From: Nymphaea colorata
Lineage: Eukaryota > Streptophyta > Magnoliopsida > Nymphaeales > Nymphaeaceae
Length of the DNA stretch: 64,000 bases
Assembly: GCF_008831285.2 (NCBI RefSeq)
Contig: NC_045144.1
Coordinates: 17,313,716 to 17,377,715, forward strand
Reading direction: 5' to 3'
The position numbers and the translations under genes were made by a program. Below are positions 24,926 to 38,100 of the stretch, piece after piece. Each line of letters starts with the position of its first letter. Positions within the stretch are counted from its first letter, which is position 1. The notes beneath the pieces are model-generated. The model saw only the letters and a list, made by a program, of their open reading frames with translations. It was not told the DNA's origin and made no database searches.

Positions 24926-27900
24926 CCTCTTCTGCTTTGGACTACAGATTTGTATGTCTTGAGAGTTTACTGTACATAGACATGATATTAAGCAGAGGTG
25001 GTTTTTTTGCCCTTATCATTTTATTTCTTTTTTTAAATCCCCCCCCCCCCCTCCTTCTTTCTTTTCTGTTCTTTGCCTTTTAACATGTATCTTCATTGTC
25101 AGTACTAAGGCCCAGGCTTGTGGGTGTTATATTAATTAATTGTACTCAAACCAGTTTGTTACTTGAATTAGTTCAGTTGCATAAAATGGATGATTTTTTA
25201 GTTCCTTAACTGGATGAGGAACACGTCTTTGCTTTTCCTATGTGTATTTTGCAACTACGATAACAATTACGCTTATTATATAGCTCACAAGCGTCTTAAT
25301 GGCCAATAGAGTTAATAATGGTCATTCTTTTCAATAAGCCTCGCTACTCTAATCAATAGATACCACTACGTATGGTCAATGAACGATGAAGTGAAGGACT
25401 GAGACTGAAACATGTCGCGTATTTTTATATCACTTATTTTGCTGGTGTTGGAGATTCCGGTTCACTGTCTATACCTGCCAGTACAAGTATCGCAGGAATC
25501 CTTCATAATGAGCGCTTTATACCAAGCCTTAAGCGAATATTTTGGAACTCCCCAACTCCTTATATCGCGCTGCTGAATGTGCTAAGGCTGAATTTGCAAG
25601 AGTTGAAGGTTTCAAGGTGACCCTTCTAACCTGGATTCTTCGTCGGTCAGTTTAACCATTGTTTAGAAATGTGAACAGGTCATGTTTTCATATGGGAAGA
25701 AAATCACACAAAATCTGAATATGTACGAAAAGGCATTTGTTGTACTGCTACACAAAGATTCTTCTGTGTTCTCGAATGAACAGCTCATGAATGAATATCT
25801 GGCACAATAATCTCTTTGGCGCTGAATAGGAAGTTTCTTCTTAAAGTTCGTGGAGAAATCTCTTACTTTGTCTGACTAATTTTATGAAGCAAACGGTATA
25901 AGCTTTGGGTTGTACACCTTGGTAGGTGAAGTGTCTTAAAACCTTCGAGCATATGAAAGCCTAGGGCTCAGCACTCATAGTGCGCGTCTTGTTTGCAAGG
26001 TCAAACCTGCGGGTTGAACTTTCCTTGGTGGACAAAGGAAGCGACTTAGCATTCAAAAGGTTTGGCACATTCTTTGGTTGTTAATACGAAAAGGAAAGAT
26101 GTCAACATGGTTTTTTTCCTTCTCTTTTTGTTCGTTCGTTGCTAAAGGTAACTCGGACCACATGGGTAGGCAACGTCTAGGTATATAAAACTCCTTGTGA
26201 AGTTGGCATTGGCAACTTACTTTCTATACAAAGCTACGTTGAAATATTCTACAACACTTCCATAAGTTGCACAGAGAGACTTGCGTCCCGCTTTTAACTT
26301 TGGTGGAGATTGGTGCAGGACTTTTTCAGAGATCAAGGCTCCAGGTAATAAAAAAAATTACCAGAACCCATTTCGATTTCCATGGACATGTTCTGCCAAA
26401 TGACTGCAAGAAAAATTGCAGGTTATGGTTCAGTCCTTGCTGATTCACTGCAGGATCACAAGGTGACACTCGAAATGTGTTGAGGGACCCATCCTGTCCT
26501 TCTTCTTTTCCGGAAGACGACGCAGAACTGCATATCCCCAGTAGGCAATAGCTTGTGTTCTTATTCTTTATTGCCCCTTACAGCTAAGAAGCAGCTGTGG
26601 GGCTGTGATAGATGTCCTGCTCCAAACAATTACTTTTAATGTTGCACTTTCCCCTTTTCTTTCATATAGAGGATAGTGCTTCATTACATTATAATATTAC
26701 TGAATCCATGAATGGCCTGACCAACCTTAATGACCTCATCCTGGCTCTAAAAATAATCTGATCGTCTGACATCTCAACCACAGAAGATGGCGATGCTATA
26801 TGGCGCCGACTCACTTTCCCTCGTGTCTCTCTTCTTTCCTATATTTAGCAAACGTCACATGTCAATGTAGAGACCAAATAGTTCGGTCTCCTTGGTAATT
26901 TAATTATATGTTAATAATCTTCTGTACCTTGGATAAGGATAGCTGGCATTCTCCAAGTTTGGGACAGCTCTTGGATGGTTACTTTTCGAAAGGAAGAACA
27001 GCAGAACGTGTGTATGTCTGGCCCTCCCGTCCCCTCATGCAATGCATTTAATTAAAGTGGCCGCGACTCTAAAATTATGCACATAGACTATGCGTGATGG
27101 TGAGCCATGAAACCATAATGACCCTCCGTTGTTCGTGGCCCACAAACCATGTTAGCCTCTACTGAACCAGGCCTGTCTGGTTCGCAAACGTACTTCCGAT
27201 TCTACTTTTGTAACATGTCCCTAATACGGCCATCTGAACCAGAACAAAGTTGGTTCATGAGGACTCGCCCAACACCATTCGGTTCATTGTTGATCATGAC
27301 CAAGTTGAGCCCCGAATTCCGCACCACAGGCCGAGTTGGCTGCGGCATACTCGACACAGTTTGTAAAGATGTTGGTTTGAGACTCGACTACCACGACTCA
27401 GCTTGTTGTAGACTATGACCGAGTTGGGTAATGAATCATGTGCATGGACCAAGTTGGCTGCCACCCACTGGACATGGTTCCTAGTCGATCCTGACCGTGT
27501 AGTCCCCGTTTCTGTATCCACCGACCGAGCTGACTCCAACAGAATCAGGTAGAGGGTAGAGGCAGATCTCATGACTTGTGGGGAGATCCGGCGACCCGCC
27601 CACGCTTGGGTCAATAATGTGAAGAAGGTGCATGTGCTTCTGCTTATAAGCCAATCCTTCTACACTACACGTGTCCTGCTCTTGATGGAGTATACAAATA
27701 AATGCACCTGCCTCTGCCCTGAAAATCTTGTAGGTCGATTATCTGTCTTAGTAATTCACTAGATTTGTACCAACTATGCTAAAACTTGATAATTCTTGGA
27801 GCAGGAAATTGCTAGCTAGAGGGATTAAATTTGTAGAGAAACAGAAGTCTATGAGCAAAAGCCCACATTTCCGCCGAAAATCCATTGCCTGCTGCGAGTT

Positions 27901-28286
27901 CTGTGATCACAAATGCCTGGACCAATACATAACACGAGATACATCAGTGAGGGGTTGCAGTTAACATGGAGATCATAGAGGCCATGGAGGCACTAGTACT
28001 TTAAGGACAGGCTTGCTGAAAATGGCCTGCATTGCTTGAATGGTTGTGACGATAAAAGACAGTAACTGAATAGAAGTCTTGATCCTTTTCAATTCAACGG
28101 GTACTTTAGTCAATGATGAGCCCCACGGCGCTGCCCACATCGTCCAAAAGGGTCCCTACGGATGGCCAAACAATGAATCATATCCAGCCAGAAGGAATCA
28201 TGGTTAAATGTTTCTTCTGCTTGCTTGGGGAGAAAAAGGATTAACCGAGTAGCAGTGATCCGCAACCACACCCTCTTTCTTTTGCC
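24926..28286. other. OTU 3' flank and gene-free spacer
   Basis: A C-run of about 12 lies near 25,040. Around 27,290-27,540 the motif GACC(A/G)AGTTG recurs about five times at uneven spacing, a possible degenerate repeat. No gene recognised. Confidence 0.4.
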
Positions 28287-28293
28287 TATAAAA
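28287..28293 (+). promoter_or_regulatory. TATA box of the XTH gene
   Basis: TATAAAA lies about 100 bp before the first in-frame ATG (28,391) and 180 bp before the preferred ATG (28,472). The distances fit a plant core promoter. Confidence 0.65.
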
Positions 28294-28471
28294 GGGGCTC
28301 CGGAGCTCACATTGAAAGCAAGGGATCTGAACATTCCTTGGGTGGTGCACTGGTGGTACTAAGCCTTTCTTTCTTTCCCCTTTTCTTTTCATGGGTAACC
28401 TCCTTTTTTATCTCTTTCATCTAACATACGTGTGTCTGCAACCCTTTGTTTCTTCTACCAGGTTAGGCGAA

Positions 28472-29690
28472 ATGAAGCAAAAAATGGCATCTGCTCTCAC
28501 TGTCATGTTCTTGGGCTTGTTTGTTCTGCCTTCTGTCATCGATGCCTTCGTTCCTCGGAGGCCTATCGATGTGCCATTTCAAAAAAATTATGTGCCAACT
28601 TGGGCGCAGGACCATATCAAGTACATCAATGGGGGTTCTGAAGTGCAACTCATGCTAGACAAGTACACAGGTGAAAGGGGGTTGACTGCATGAAAACAAC
28701 AAATCTCAGCTTCAAATCAGTCGACTTTGCTCATTGGCGCTTACTAGTCTTCTCTCATTTTCCCACTTGAACAACAGGTACCGGTTTCCAGTCTAGGGGC
28801 TCATACTTGTTCGGCCACTTCAGTATGCAAATAAAGCTGGTCCCCGGGGACTCTGCAGGAACAGTTACTGCTTTCTATGTGAGTGAATGTCTTCCCATGC
28901 CAGATTTCTTCTCAAGCCTTGCCACATTTTTCTCCATCCTGCAGTGCCTAATGTTTGTATGCGCGTCTCTTCTGTAGCTCTCCTCTCAAAACTCGGAGCA
29001 CGATGAGATAGACTTCGAGTTCTTGGGGAACAGGACCAATCAGCCATACATATTACAGACCAACGTCTTCACTGGTGGCAAGGGAGATAGAGAACAGAGG
29101 ATCTACCTCTGGTTTGACCCCACCAAAGACTACCACTCTTACTCTGTTTTGTGGAACACGTACCAGATTGTGTATGCTATCTCTCTCAAATACCATCTTC
29201 TCCAAACCCTTCTTTGTCCATTGCTTTCTTTTTGTTTTAACCTTCGGTGTTGAAGCAAGTGAATGACTAGTGATGCTTCCGCTGCATCAGTTTCTTTGTA
29301 GATGATGTGCCCATCAGGATATTCAAGAACTGCAAGGACATAGGAGTCAGATTCCCCTTCGAGCAACCAATGAAAATATACTCCAGCCTCTGGAACGCCG
29401 ATGACTGGGCAACAAGAGGTGGGCTGGAGAAGACGGATTGGAGTAAGGCACCATTTGTGGCATCGTACAGGAGTTTCCACATCGATGGCTGTGAAGCATC
29501 TGTAAACGAGAAGGTCTGCGCGACACAGGGCATGAGGTGGTGGGACCAAAAGGAGTTTCAGGATCTTGATGGCTTGCAGTATAGGAAGCTAAGCTGGGTC
29601 AGGCAGAAATACACCATCTACAATTACTGCACAGACAGGGCCAGGATTCATACAATGCCACCAGAGTGTGCCAGGGATAAGGATGTGTAG
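28472..29690 (+). CDS. XTH: Xyloglucan endotransglucosylase/hydrolase, group I (XTH4/5-like)
   Basis: Four exons with matching phases: 28472-28670, 28778-28878, 28978-29171, 29291-29690, giving 297 residues, the normal family length. Residues 1 to about 25 form a secretion signal, so the enzyme acts in the cell wall. There it cuts xyloglucan and joins the new end to another chain, loosening or rebuilding wall during growth. The catalytic GH16 motif [10 protein letters not shown] is complete and is followed directly by the family's N-glycosylation site [32 protein letters not shown] and the C-terminal cysteines in [13 protein letters not shown] and MPPEC mark the XET C-terminal domain. Wording is closest to the XTH4/XTH5 group of true transglucosylases. 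An in-frame ATG at 28,391 would add 27 residues. I chose 28,472 because it places the signal peptide normally. Confidence 0.95.
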
Positions 29691-32600
29691 CAATGTGATG
29701 CTCTCCTCAAGCTGTCCTTTTCTACAATATACGTTACATCCTATTGGTTTGTGGGTCTTTCAATAGAGGGCCTTATGTGCCGTGTTGTATTATGATTTTA
29801 TGAAGGTGGGTGTGGTTCGCAGCCTCTGTTTGGCTCTTGTGTCGACGGAAAACTGTCTTTGGATCTTCCTAATGCAAATAGCATGTGGTTATCCTATTCA
29901 TGTGCCATTTACAGTAAAGCTTTTAGTGTATTGTTTCTCTGTCACGCAACTCCTTTGAACGGGACCTCAGATTCTAATTTCTAGGATTCTCAATGGGCTC
30001 TACAAGATCCTGTACTAGTGGCTGTTTGGTACTCTGTAATAAAGTTGAATGATGTCACAAAAATGTTGAACAATTCTCGGGGATGAGATATCGATGGTTC
30101 ATCCTTTTTAATAATCAGGAAAGTGCTAACACTCACAACAGAGAGCAGATCGGACCCAATCTAATCGGTGAGGTAAATGCGCACATAGAAGAAAGGAGTG
30201 CTAAGAGGTCTGGTCTCTAAAGGGGTGTGGGACCGCAAGGTGCTCCTTTTCTTTATGATCGGACGAGCCATGGCCGTGCCTTTGATTTTCTTGACAAGTT
30301 AGGAATTAGGACAATTGAGATATTGAACCAAGCTTGAGGCTTCGGTGGGAGGCTCCTCCTCCTAGCCTTGAATCATCTTGTTTCTGCTTTGAGCTTTGAT
30401 GGTCGATGTCCTGGTTCATAAATTAAATTAAATATCTGTTAATCTAAAAGCTTTCCTGTAGGAGCTCAACCTTTAACCAAGTCTCCAAAATATGTTTGGC
30501 TTTTTGAGACTTTCTTATATAGGTTACAGTTTTGCTGACCTGAGGTTCATATTAAAAAATGTGCAAAGTTTTACACATTATGTAAGGTTCTTCCTTGAAA
30601 AAGGAAAGCCTTTGTAGTTTTTTGCTAGCCAAAAATTTCTAGCTGAAAGGGCCATATACATTTAAATTTAAAAATTTTAAGGGGTACTAATATGCAAATG
30701 AAAAGAATAGTCCCGATGTATCAATATAGAAATAAACATTTTTGTGAATCTATGCCCTTCACCAAATAGCTACTAGAGCTTTCCGTTTGTTTGTGCGGTC
30801 CATATAATACCTTGCAGGGTGAGTGTTAAGTTTTTAATTAACTCAGAACTAACTAATGGTTGGGAGATCGTCTTTTTTGTGTGGGCAACTTTATAACTTG
30901 AAAGAATGCTTCATAAGAATTAAACCCCTCCTTTTTATGACTTCAGCCATCTTGCCTTCTCTCTCTCTCTTCCCAGTCGTTCCAGCAACGTCTTCCAACG
31001 CATGCAATTTAGTGGCACCAATTTGTGATGACGGGCTGAATCAAGTAAACGGGCCCAATGGTGGACCTAGTTGATTAAAGCACCACATACATAGACTTGA
31101 TTGAACTGCACGGGCATTTAATTGTCTTAGATACTGAAGTCTGAAAGGGATAGAAACTGCAGTGTATTTGTCATGGGCAGCCACTCTGTATGTAAGTATT
31201 CATGATGGTGAAAGACCACCTAAGAGCCACCTCTCTTCGATTGTGCTATGCAGAGGCTTTTCTAGTAGAAAGGACGTGAAACAACAGGTGGTGGGCCGGG
31301 TATTGAATTTCCCATCTCTAGAAGATATGCCATTTTTGAACAATCACGGGCACGCCAGCGAGAAAGCAGGTAAAGCGAAAGCTCGTTCATTAGAGAGCTG
31401 CAAAACAAGTATTTGTCGATGCACATCTAGTGGGCCAGAGGAAAGGATCTAGTAAACGAACTGACTATTCAATATCGTTCATTTTTCTTTTTTTCTTATA
31501 AAAAACAGTACGATTAGTCGATGGGCGAAGAATGATTAACCGAGCGCACATACTCTTGTTTGATTCGCACGATTTTCAAGTACACTGATTTTCAAAGACA
31601 ACCTCGTCGTTTATAATCAGCTGTTTCTACCTTCTATTAACAACAGTTTATGATTGCATGGTAAAAAAATGTTTACTTGGCCTAATGGCCCTATTTTACA
31701 ATGTGGGGATGTTTTTCAAAATCTGTCATAATCGGGGGGTGTTTGCTATCAACTCTAAGATGTCATGCCAGGAGTAAACGATCTGAGTTCCTGTAGGAAA
31801 GCCAAATCAAGATTGCCGAGGTGAGAGCCAATTTCTTCACATTTTCTACCTTCTGGACAATACAGTACTTGCTGTTGCTGCTGCTGCTGTGACTACAATT
31901 TAATAATCCATCCACTTTGATTAAAGAAACAAGCATTTATTTTGTCTGAATTTTTTTTTTAGCTTCCCTGACTTGCAGTGCGTGATAACTGCACGTCGCT
32001 GCTGCTTCCAGACTTGCATATACCTAGCAGTATAACAACTCGCCTTGCATAAGACACTTGCCAATTAATGCAAGCCATAAAAAGCGGGGATCCATTATTC
32101 AAATGGGGGGTTGGCCATTGAATTCAAGGTTACTGGAACTTCCTTTTTGTTTGTGTGTTTGTGTGCGCGGGCGCACGCTCATGTGTGTGCAAAAGTTTTT
32201 ATATTTATCGGCTTTTCCTGCTTTGCCAAAGGAAAGAACCAAAAACCAAAAACAACTGAAAAGGTCGAGCGCTCGATAGGTAACCAGCTGAACTACATTG
32301 TAGATAGTTAATAACGTCTACATGTTCCAACAACTGAGCATAACATAGAATTGATCCAACTAGTTCGTGGCTTAAATTACTTCAACTTGTGCCATGCCCA
32401 TCTGATCAACTCAGTTCAACAAGTTAATGGGTTAAACGTAATCAATCAACTCAAGAGAACTAGTGAATTGGGCACAAAAATGTTCCCTTTGTTCAAACAT
32501 AGATTATTTAAGCTCGTTGCTTACTTGAGTTACTAATAAGTTGCTTGATTGTGTGTATTTTTTGTGTGTAAACATAGAGCCCAAAGATTATGTGTTCATG

Positions 32601-33703
32601 TTACATGTTCTGCACTAGTACATGCTTTTATTTGTTAGATCAATAATTTTTGTCAATTCGCATAAAGTCAAAAGCCAACCTAAAATTTTATATAAGATTT
32701 GAATTGTACGTATTGTACAAAAGCTTCAATCGAGTTTTAGCTCCACTCATTGTATTAATCAAGCAGTTTGCAGGCCAAGCTTGAGGGAAGCTATACGATG
32801 GCTAATCCAATTGAAACCCTGCCAGCAGCGGAAGCACTTCGCTAACGTGGACCTTTGAGGAGTCCCACCGGGTTCTTAATATAAACGTTTATGAAAATTT
32901 TTGAACGCTAAAAGTAGGACCAGTTCCAAAAGATGAACACATTTTGGACCATAATTGTTGTAGTTCTTTAAATGTCGGCATATAAAACCAATTAAATCAC
33001 ACCACTTAATCTATATTAACGGAAAAAAGGCATTATTCTCTATGTTTTAGGCTTAACTGAAGGTCATATTTTCCCTTGGTCATTGGTTGCTTCTACCATT
33101 TAATGTCTTAGATTTCTCACCTGTCCCCTTCAATCTGTAATTTATGAGCCAAAGTAGCTTACATTTGTCAAGTTGTGATATCAGCTGCGTCAGAAAGCAC
33201 GCCTTAATGAAAGCTCAACCAACCGACAAGCAAATTCGAAACACCTAATATTCCAATCAAGATTTCCGTCTGCAGGAAGAAAACACGTCGAATTGACTAA
33301 GATCGACAAATGCAGGTATGTTACTACACATGCCTCTTTTGTTCTGGGGGATGCCACAAGTGTAATGCAATTAAGCTGCTCATGAATGTCCAGTAGGTAA
33401 GATAAAAGCAGGAGCAGAAGTGAAAAAAAAGCTTGGAGGATAGTTCATACAGTCACCTTCCCCACATCACACCCAAAATCTGCATGGCATAATCTGATTA
33501 AAACCCTTCTTAAAACAAAGGAGCAAGCCAGTCATACGGCATTAAAATAACAAAAAACCAGGTTCATGTTTGCAGTAATGTATAATTATGTGCAGGCTTA
33601 CACCTCTCTGACAGAGACTTTAGAATGCTTCCATGCGTCTTGACTTTGTGCCGCAGATGTTACCTTCCCCACAGTGAGCTACAGCGTTGAGTACCAACTC
33701 CTT
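29691..33703. other. Gene-free spacer
   Basis: AT-rich sequence with short unconvincing frames. A CTG-type trinucleotide run sits at about 31,870-31,890. No mobile-element ends or RNA genes recognised. Confidence 0.5.
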
Positions 33704-33710
33704 ATAAAGT
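33704..33710 (+). promoter_or_regulatory. Possible TATA box of the small basic protein gene
   Basis: TATAAAG lies about 109 bp before the ATG at 33,813. Confidence 0.5.
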
Positions 33711-33812
33711 ACGCCATCTGCAGCTCCTTAAATTCATGATAGATCATACAAAAGCTTCTTCTACATTCTCCCTCCTCCTTGTTTGCTCCCACTTTTCACT
33801 CCTGCTCAACTG

Positions 33813-34109
33813 ATGGCTCAGATGATCAGGGGGGCCTACTGTTATGCCAAACTCGAAGGAAACCACGAGGATGAAGAGGAGAAGAGGCACCGTCGGGCAC
33901 AGTACTTGATATACAAGACCATGGAAAAAGCAGACTCCTTGCTTCGCAAGAGGCCGCTACCCCTGAGGATAAGAGTCTGCAGACGGAAAATGAGTAAGAA
34001 AATGAAGCGGCTGAGGAGCAGACTACAGTTTGCTGTTTCCTTCCTCAAAGTTGGTTTCTACGGGCAGCTCACGGAGGCAATAGCTAGCCTTAACCCTGCA
34101 TGCTACTAG
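33813..34109 (+). CDS. Small basic plant protein, function unknown
   Basis: This is a single-exon frame of 98 codons from the first ATG; the frame is also open upstream but without ATG. The N-terminal third contains a charged EDEEEKRHRR stretch. The second half is rich in Arg/Lys (LRIRVCRRKMSKKMKRLRSR) and is followed by a mixed hydrophobic segment, QFAVSFLKVGFYGQLTEAI. A short basic patch followed by an amphipathic helix recalls the small atypical bHLH-like proteins of plants (IBH1-like relatives). That is a resemblance only; no clear bHLH can be traced. A TATA-like box upstream and the sharp contrast in base composition with the flanks support a real gene. No introns seen. Confidence 0.6.
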   Translation: MAQMIRGAYCYAKLEGNHEDEEEKRHRRAQYLIYKTMEKADSLLRKRPLPLRIRVCRRKMSKKMKRLRSRLQFAVSFLKVGFYGQLTEAIASLNPACY

Positions 34110-35157
34110 TCTTTCCTAGATACACTTAAAATCGAGAGTAAGCACTTTGCTTTATGGAAAAGTATGTTAAATGTTTTACGAAAGAATGAAATGTGCAGGA
34201 GAACTGGAAAATAAACGAGCATCTGACGAACTTCAAGAGTTGTGCAGTGAAGCTATTTTGGTTCTGTATTCCCAGATAAAAATGAAGAAATAGTGGTTAC
34301 AATGGATGGGAAGATGTGATTATCAACGACCTTCTGTCCTTTTCATTGATCTTAGTTTCTGTCTTTGTTGGCGACCGCGGGCCGCCCCTTGAATTCGCTG
34401 GGTTGTTCGCCCGGGCGGTGAACCACAGATATTTTTCTGGTCTTTGGAGTAGTTCAGAACTTGCAAGCTGGTGGATCTAACAATTCCCCAATGTAGTTGT
34501 GCCGACCTGTCTTTGTTCCATCGCCTCATTACTTCAAACAGATATTGCAATAACCAATAGCCTCAGAACCAAAAACTGTTAAAATTGTGGCGAACGAAAG
34601 AGCAGAGTATAAATTTTTAAGCCTTGGCGAAAATGGCCTGTCTGACAGCTTCAATACAAAAACTGTTCTAAATATGGTCAACGAAACAGTAGCGTATAGA
34701 TAAAACCTTTACGCCTTAGGCAAGATACCCCCTAGCTTAGAACTCATGCACGCTTTTTATTAGGTTTTTGTTTAAACTTAAAAATGAACATTTTCCAGTG
34801 AGATGAGGTTCATAAAGTATTCTTACCGGGGCAGAAATTACAGGGGAAAGTAGTGAAACCAGCGGGAAATGAACAAGGCCAAAGGACGTCCAACCTAGGG
34901 AAGCTCACTTTCAGAAATCCGAGTCAGAACACTTCCATGTCACCGATTAAGCTCGTGAAAAAATTGATAATATGGCCAGTGGTTGCGCTCCACCTTGTGC
35001 CTGTTATCTTCTTAAAATAATGCAAAAAGAATCAGATCTTCAATTTTCCAGGAAAATCAAGTTAGGAAACCATGTGAGACACCAATAAACGTTTGATATT
35101 ATTGAGAATCAAGTCAATAGGTTTCTTAGACGAGTTGTTTTCCCACCCATTCGCAAG
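34110..35157. other. Spacer with a GC-rich island
   Basis: No gene recognised. A GC-rich patch at about 34,370-34,425 stands out from AT-rich surroundings. No RNA gene could be assigned to it. Confidence 0.4.
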
Positions 35158-38100
35158 CTATGAAAAATTAAAAATCCTGTTCCGCTTAAACCGCTGGAAG
35201 TTTGGCTTCAGAGGTTGGCTTAAAGAGTATAATCTTTCATGATCACTTTGCTCAAAGGGTACCAACGGCTTCTTCATAGAGGCACAGGGTGGTCCAGTCA
35301 TCTGCTTCTTGAGATTATCAACTGCCACATTCGGTGAGGATGGACTCGGCGTCTGGCTTCTTGGAGGCTCTAATCTTTCTAGAATACTTGAAGTTTTCTC
35401 AGCAAGAGACTCATCGGGCGATCTGACCTCGAGCTCTCCGACTGACCGCAAAGCAGGGGATAGGCTACCATTCAGTTCGTTAACGACCAATTGCTCCCAC
35501 TCATCGTCACATGCTTTGCGCCCTTCATCGGTGAGTTGCGTTAGCATATGTCCGTCCTCATCAAATTGGCTCTCTAGCATAGTGGGTATTGGACTTTGTT
35601 CTACGGCTCTCCGAAAATCAGGCTTAGAGATTGGCTTACTTCGTCTGGGTACTATTGCCCTGTAAAGAATGATTCGCCGTAACCGCTTGAAGGAATAAGT
35701 TTGGTTTAATTTGAGAAACGGAAAAGAGAAGGAATCCTGATAAGATCACTATTACCCGATTTGTAGGCTTTCCTTTACAAGGGCGTTCAGCTTCATGTGA
35801 AATCCAAGCTCATGCTGTAAAGGGTTGTAGTCTCTCAGTCCAATCTAAATCAACAAAACAAGTGAAAGGTGACTTAAAATTCTGCAAGCAGAAATAGCAT
35901 CACGTCTGCAACTTTATGCTCTCCGGTTAATCACTGATTCCAGAGTGCGTATGCATAGTCACATTGACTATTATCGACATGGATCAGGCCAAGCCCGACC
36001 TGACCCAAATTTGTTTGTTCCCATAACTTGGATCACTTAGCAAAAGCAAGAGTCCCATCCAGGCTCTGGCTTGGACCAAAGTAATCTGAACTTTCAGTAG
36101 ACTACTAGCCATTATTGAAGAATTTGACTTTGTGAGGACTACAGGATGTAAAACAGGGTATGGAACTATTTTCAGGCACCAACAGGCCTTACCAGTTCAT
36201 CGTGCATTTTGAATTGATATCAAGTCATCTGGTGCTTTATACAGCTTGCACCCGTAGACCACACGCGTGGTCACGATAAGCTTGTTAGTGCATCTTGTCA
36301 GTGCGCCAAGTTCCAACGATGGTCTCGGTGATATTCCGCATTGCTTACTTAAACGACCAGGTATAACCTGATCTGCAAGAATTTCTGTACCCGGAGGGAG
36401 GGAGCAGAATTCGTCGAATGATTTTAGAACCTCAAGGAGAACTGAGAAAGATCCCCAAAAAAAGGTCCTCCCTTGATCTGGGTAAGATGTGGTAGAGGTT
36501 TTCACATCCTATTCCTGTAAAGAATGCCAGCATGTGCTGTCATGTTCTCCGGTTTCTCTAATGAAAACAGTATGCTCTATATAAACAACTTCCGTCTTCT
36601 GGAGTTAGCATGAATCCTATTTGATGCAAGCGTTGAAGTATCTATACGTGTTTTCAATTTTTGGACAGAAAGGATGACAAAGAACGCGTTCTGTTGTACT
36701 CTAGTAACTATCAGACAATTAGAAATTATGGAGTACCTTTAGTAAGTTGGCTTGAATGGAGCTCTCAATTTGTGTCACCTCACTGGATGGCGATAGTCCA
36801 TCACGCTCAGGAATAGTCAAAATTTCCTCCGACCCAGCCAGCTTCTGCAAGTCCAATTTCATTGAGCTCAAACCAATCACTGTTAATGGTCCAACAGTAA
36901 AGTTGAGATGCAGAAAATAAAAGATAGCTGTACCCGTAAAAGCATGGGTCCTTTGTCCGAGGGTTGAAGTAGATAAAAAAAAGTGAAGATTGATTCTCTC
37001 ATTGTATCCGTATTGCAAGTTGATGTGCAAACTAACCCTTGGTCTAGAGAATGCAGTGCTCCACAAATGCCATGAAAGACTGCTAGTTTGTGGCATGATC
37101 AAAAGCAGATGTCAGTAAAAAACGAATGACAACACAGCAGAGTAGGATTAGTTTTTGCAAGTATTTCCCTACGCTGTGTGTTCAGATTTTGTTTCCCACA
37201 TTCAGCCGAAGATAACTCAGCATCATTACAAGGAACTGCAAAATATGAAGTTCCTAGTATTACACCTGCCAAAATTAGAAAAAGGAAATCATGATAAGAA
37301 GCCACTTGCAAATGATATTTTCATCAAGCACAAGTAACCACAGTCCAGTGACAATGAGAGAACCCAAATCACCAAATCTTGTTAAGATTATGTATTTCTT
37401 ACAATATTAAAACACAACGGAGATGATGATATGCTGATATACCTTCACTAAGGGAACATAAGCTGGTCCGTTCAATGACGTTAAATCTGATGTGCCCATG
37501 AACCCTTTGAGGCTCTGAGTAGCTTTGGAAAGAGGGGAGGTGCAAAATCGTTCGTTCTCCAACCTTTATTCCTATCTCACTTAATTCACTTAAAGCAAGT
37601 TCTTGGTTTGCGACTGGACAGGACATACTCGTTCTACCAGCAGCACTGCCAGCAGGCAAGCCATGACACCTGCATGTCTACTAATAAAATTTCAAACATC
37701 TGAAGTCAACTTTAGTATCTTTGGCAAGTCGTTAATTGTGTAGCCTTTGTGTTTTGAAGTTCAAGAAGCGCATATTGCAGCTACCCATTGGAAACAGTTA
37801 AAATTCCTTTTGTCTAGCCCAGTGGGTCAGAGATTGTCGCAATGGTGGTCATGCTGGAAAAACAGAGTCAAAGAAGCAAAAGAACCACCCATAGGTGAGG
37901 AGGATTTATGGACACAGGCATGTCTTCTGATTCCCACTTAGAGAACACCAGGGAGCACTTCTAGGAAGAGCTGCATGACCTTCTAATCATTCTTTTGGAA
38001 TTTAGGTTGCGGTTAATCAAACACCCCTCAGTATGAAATTCTAGACTTTAGCATTTGTCTAGGAAGCTGGATCTAATTTTTCATTTTCAGAAAATGATAT

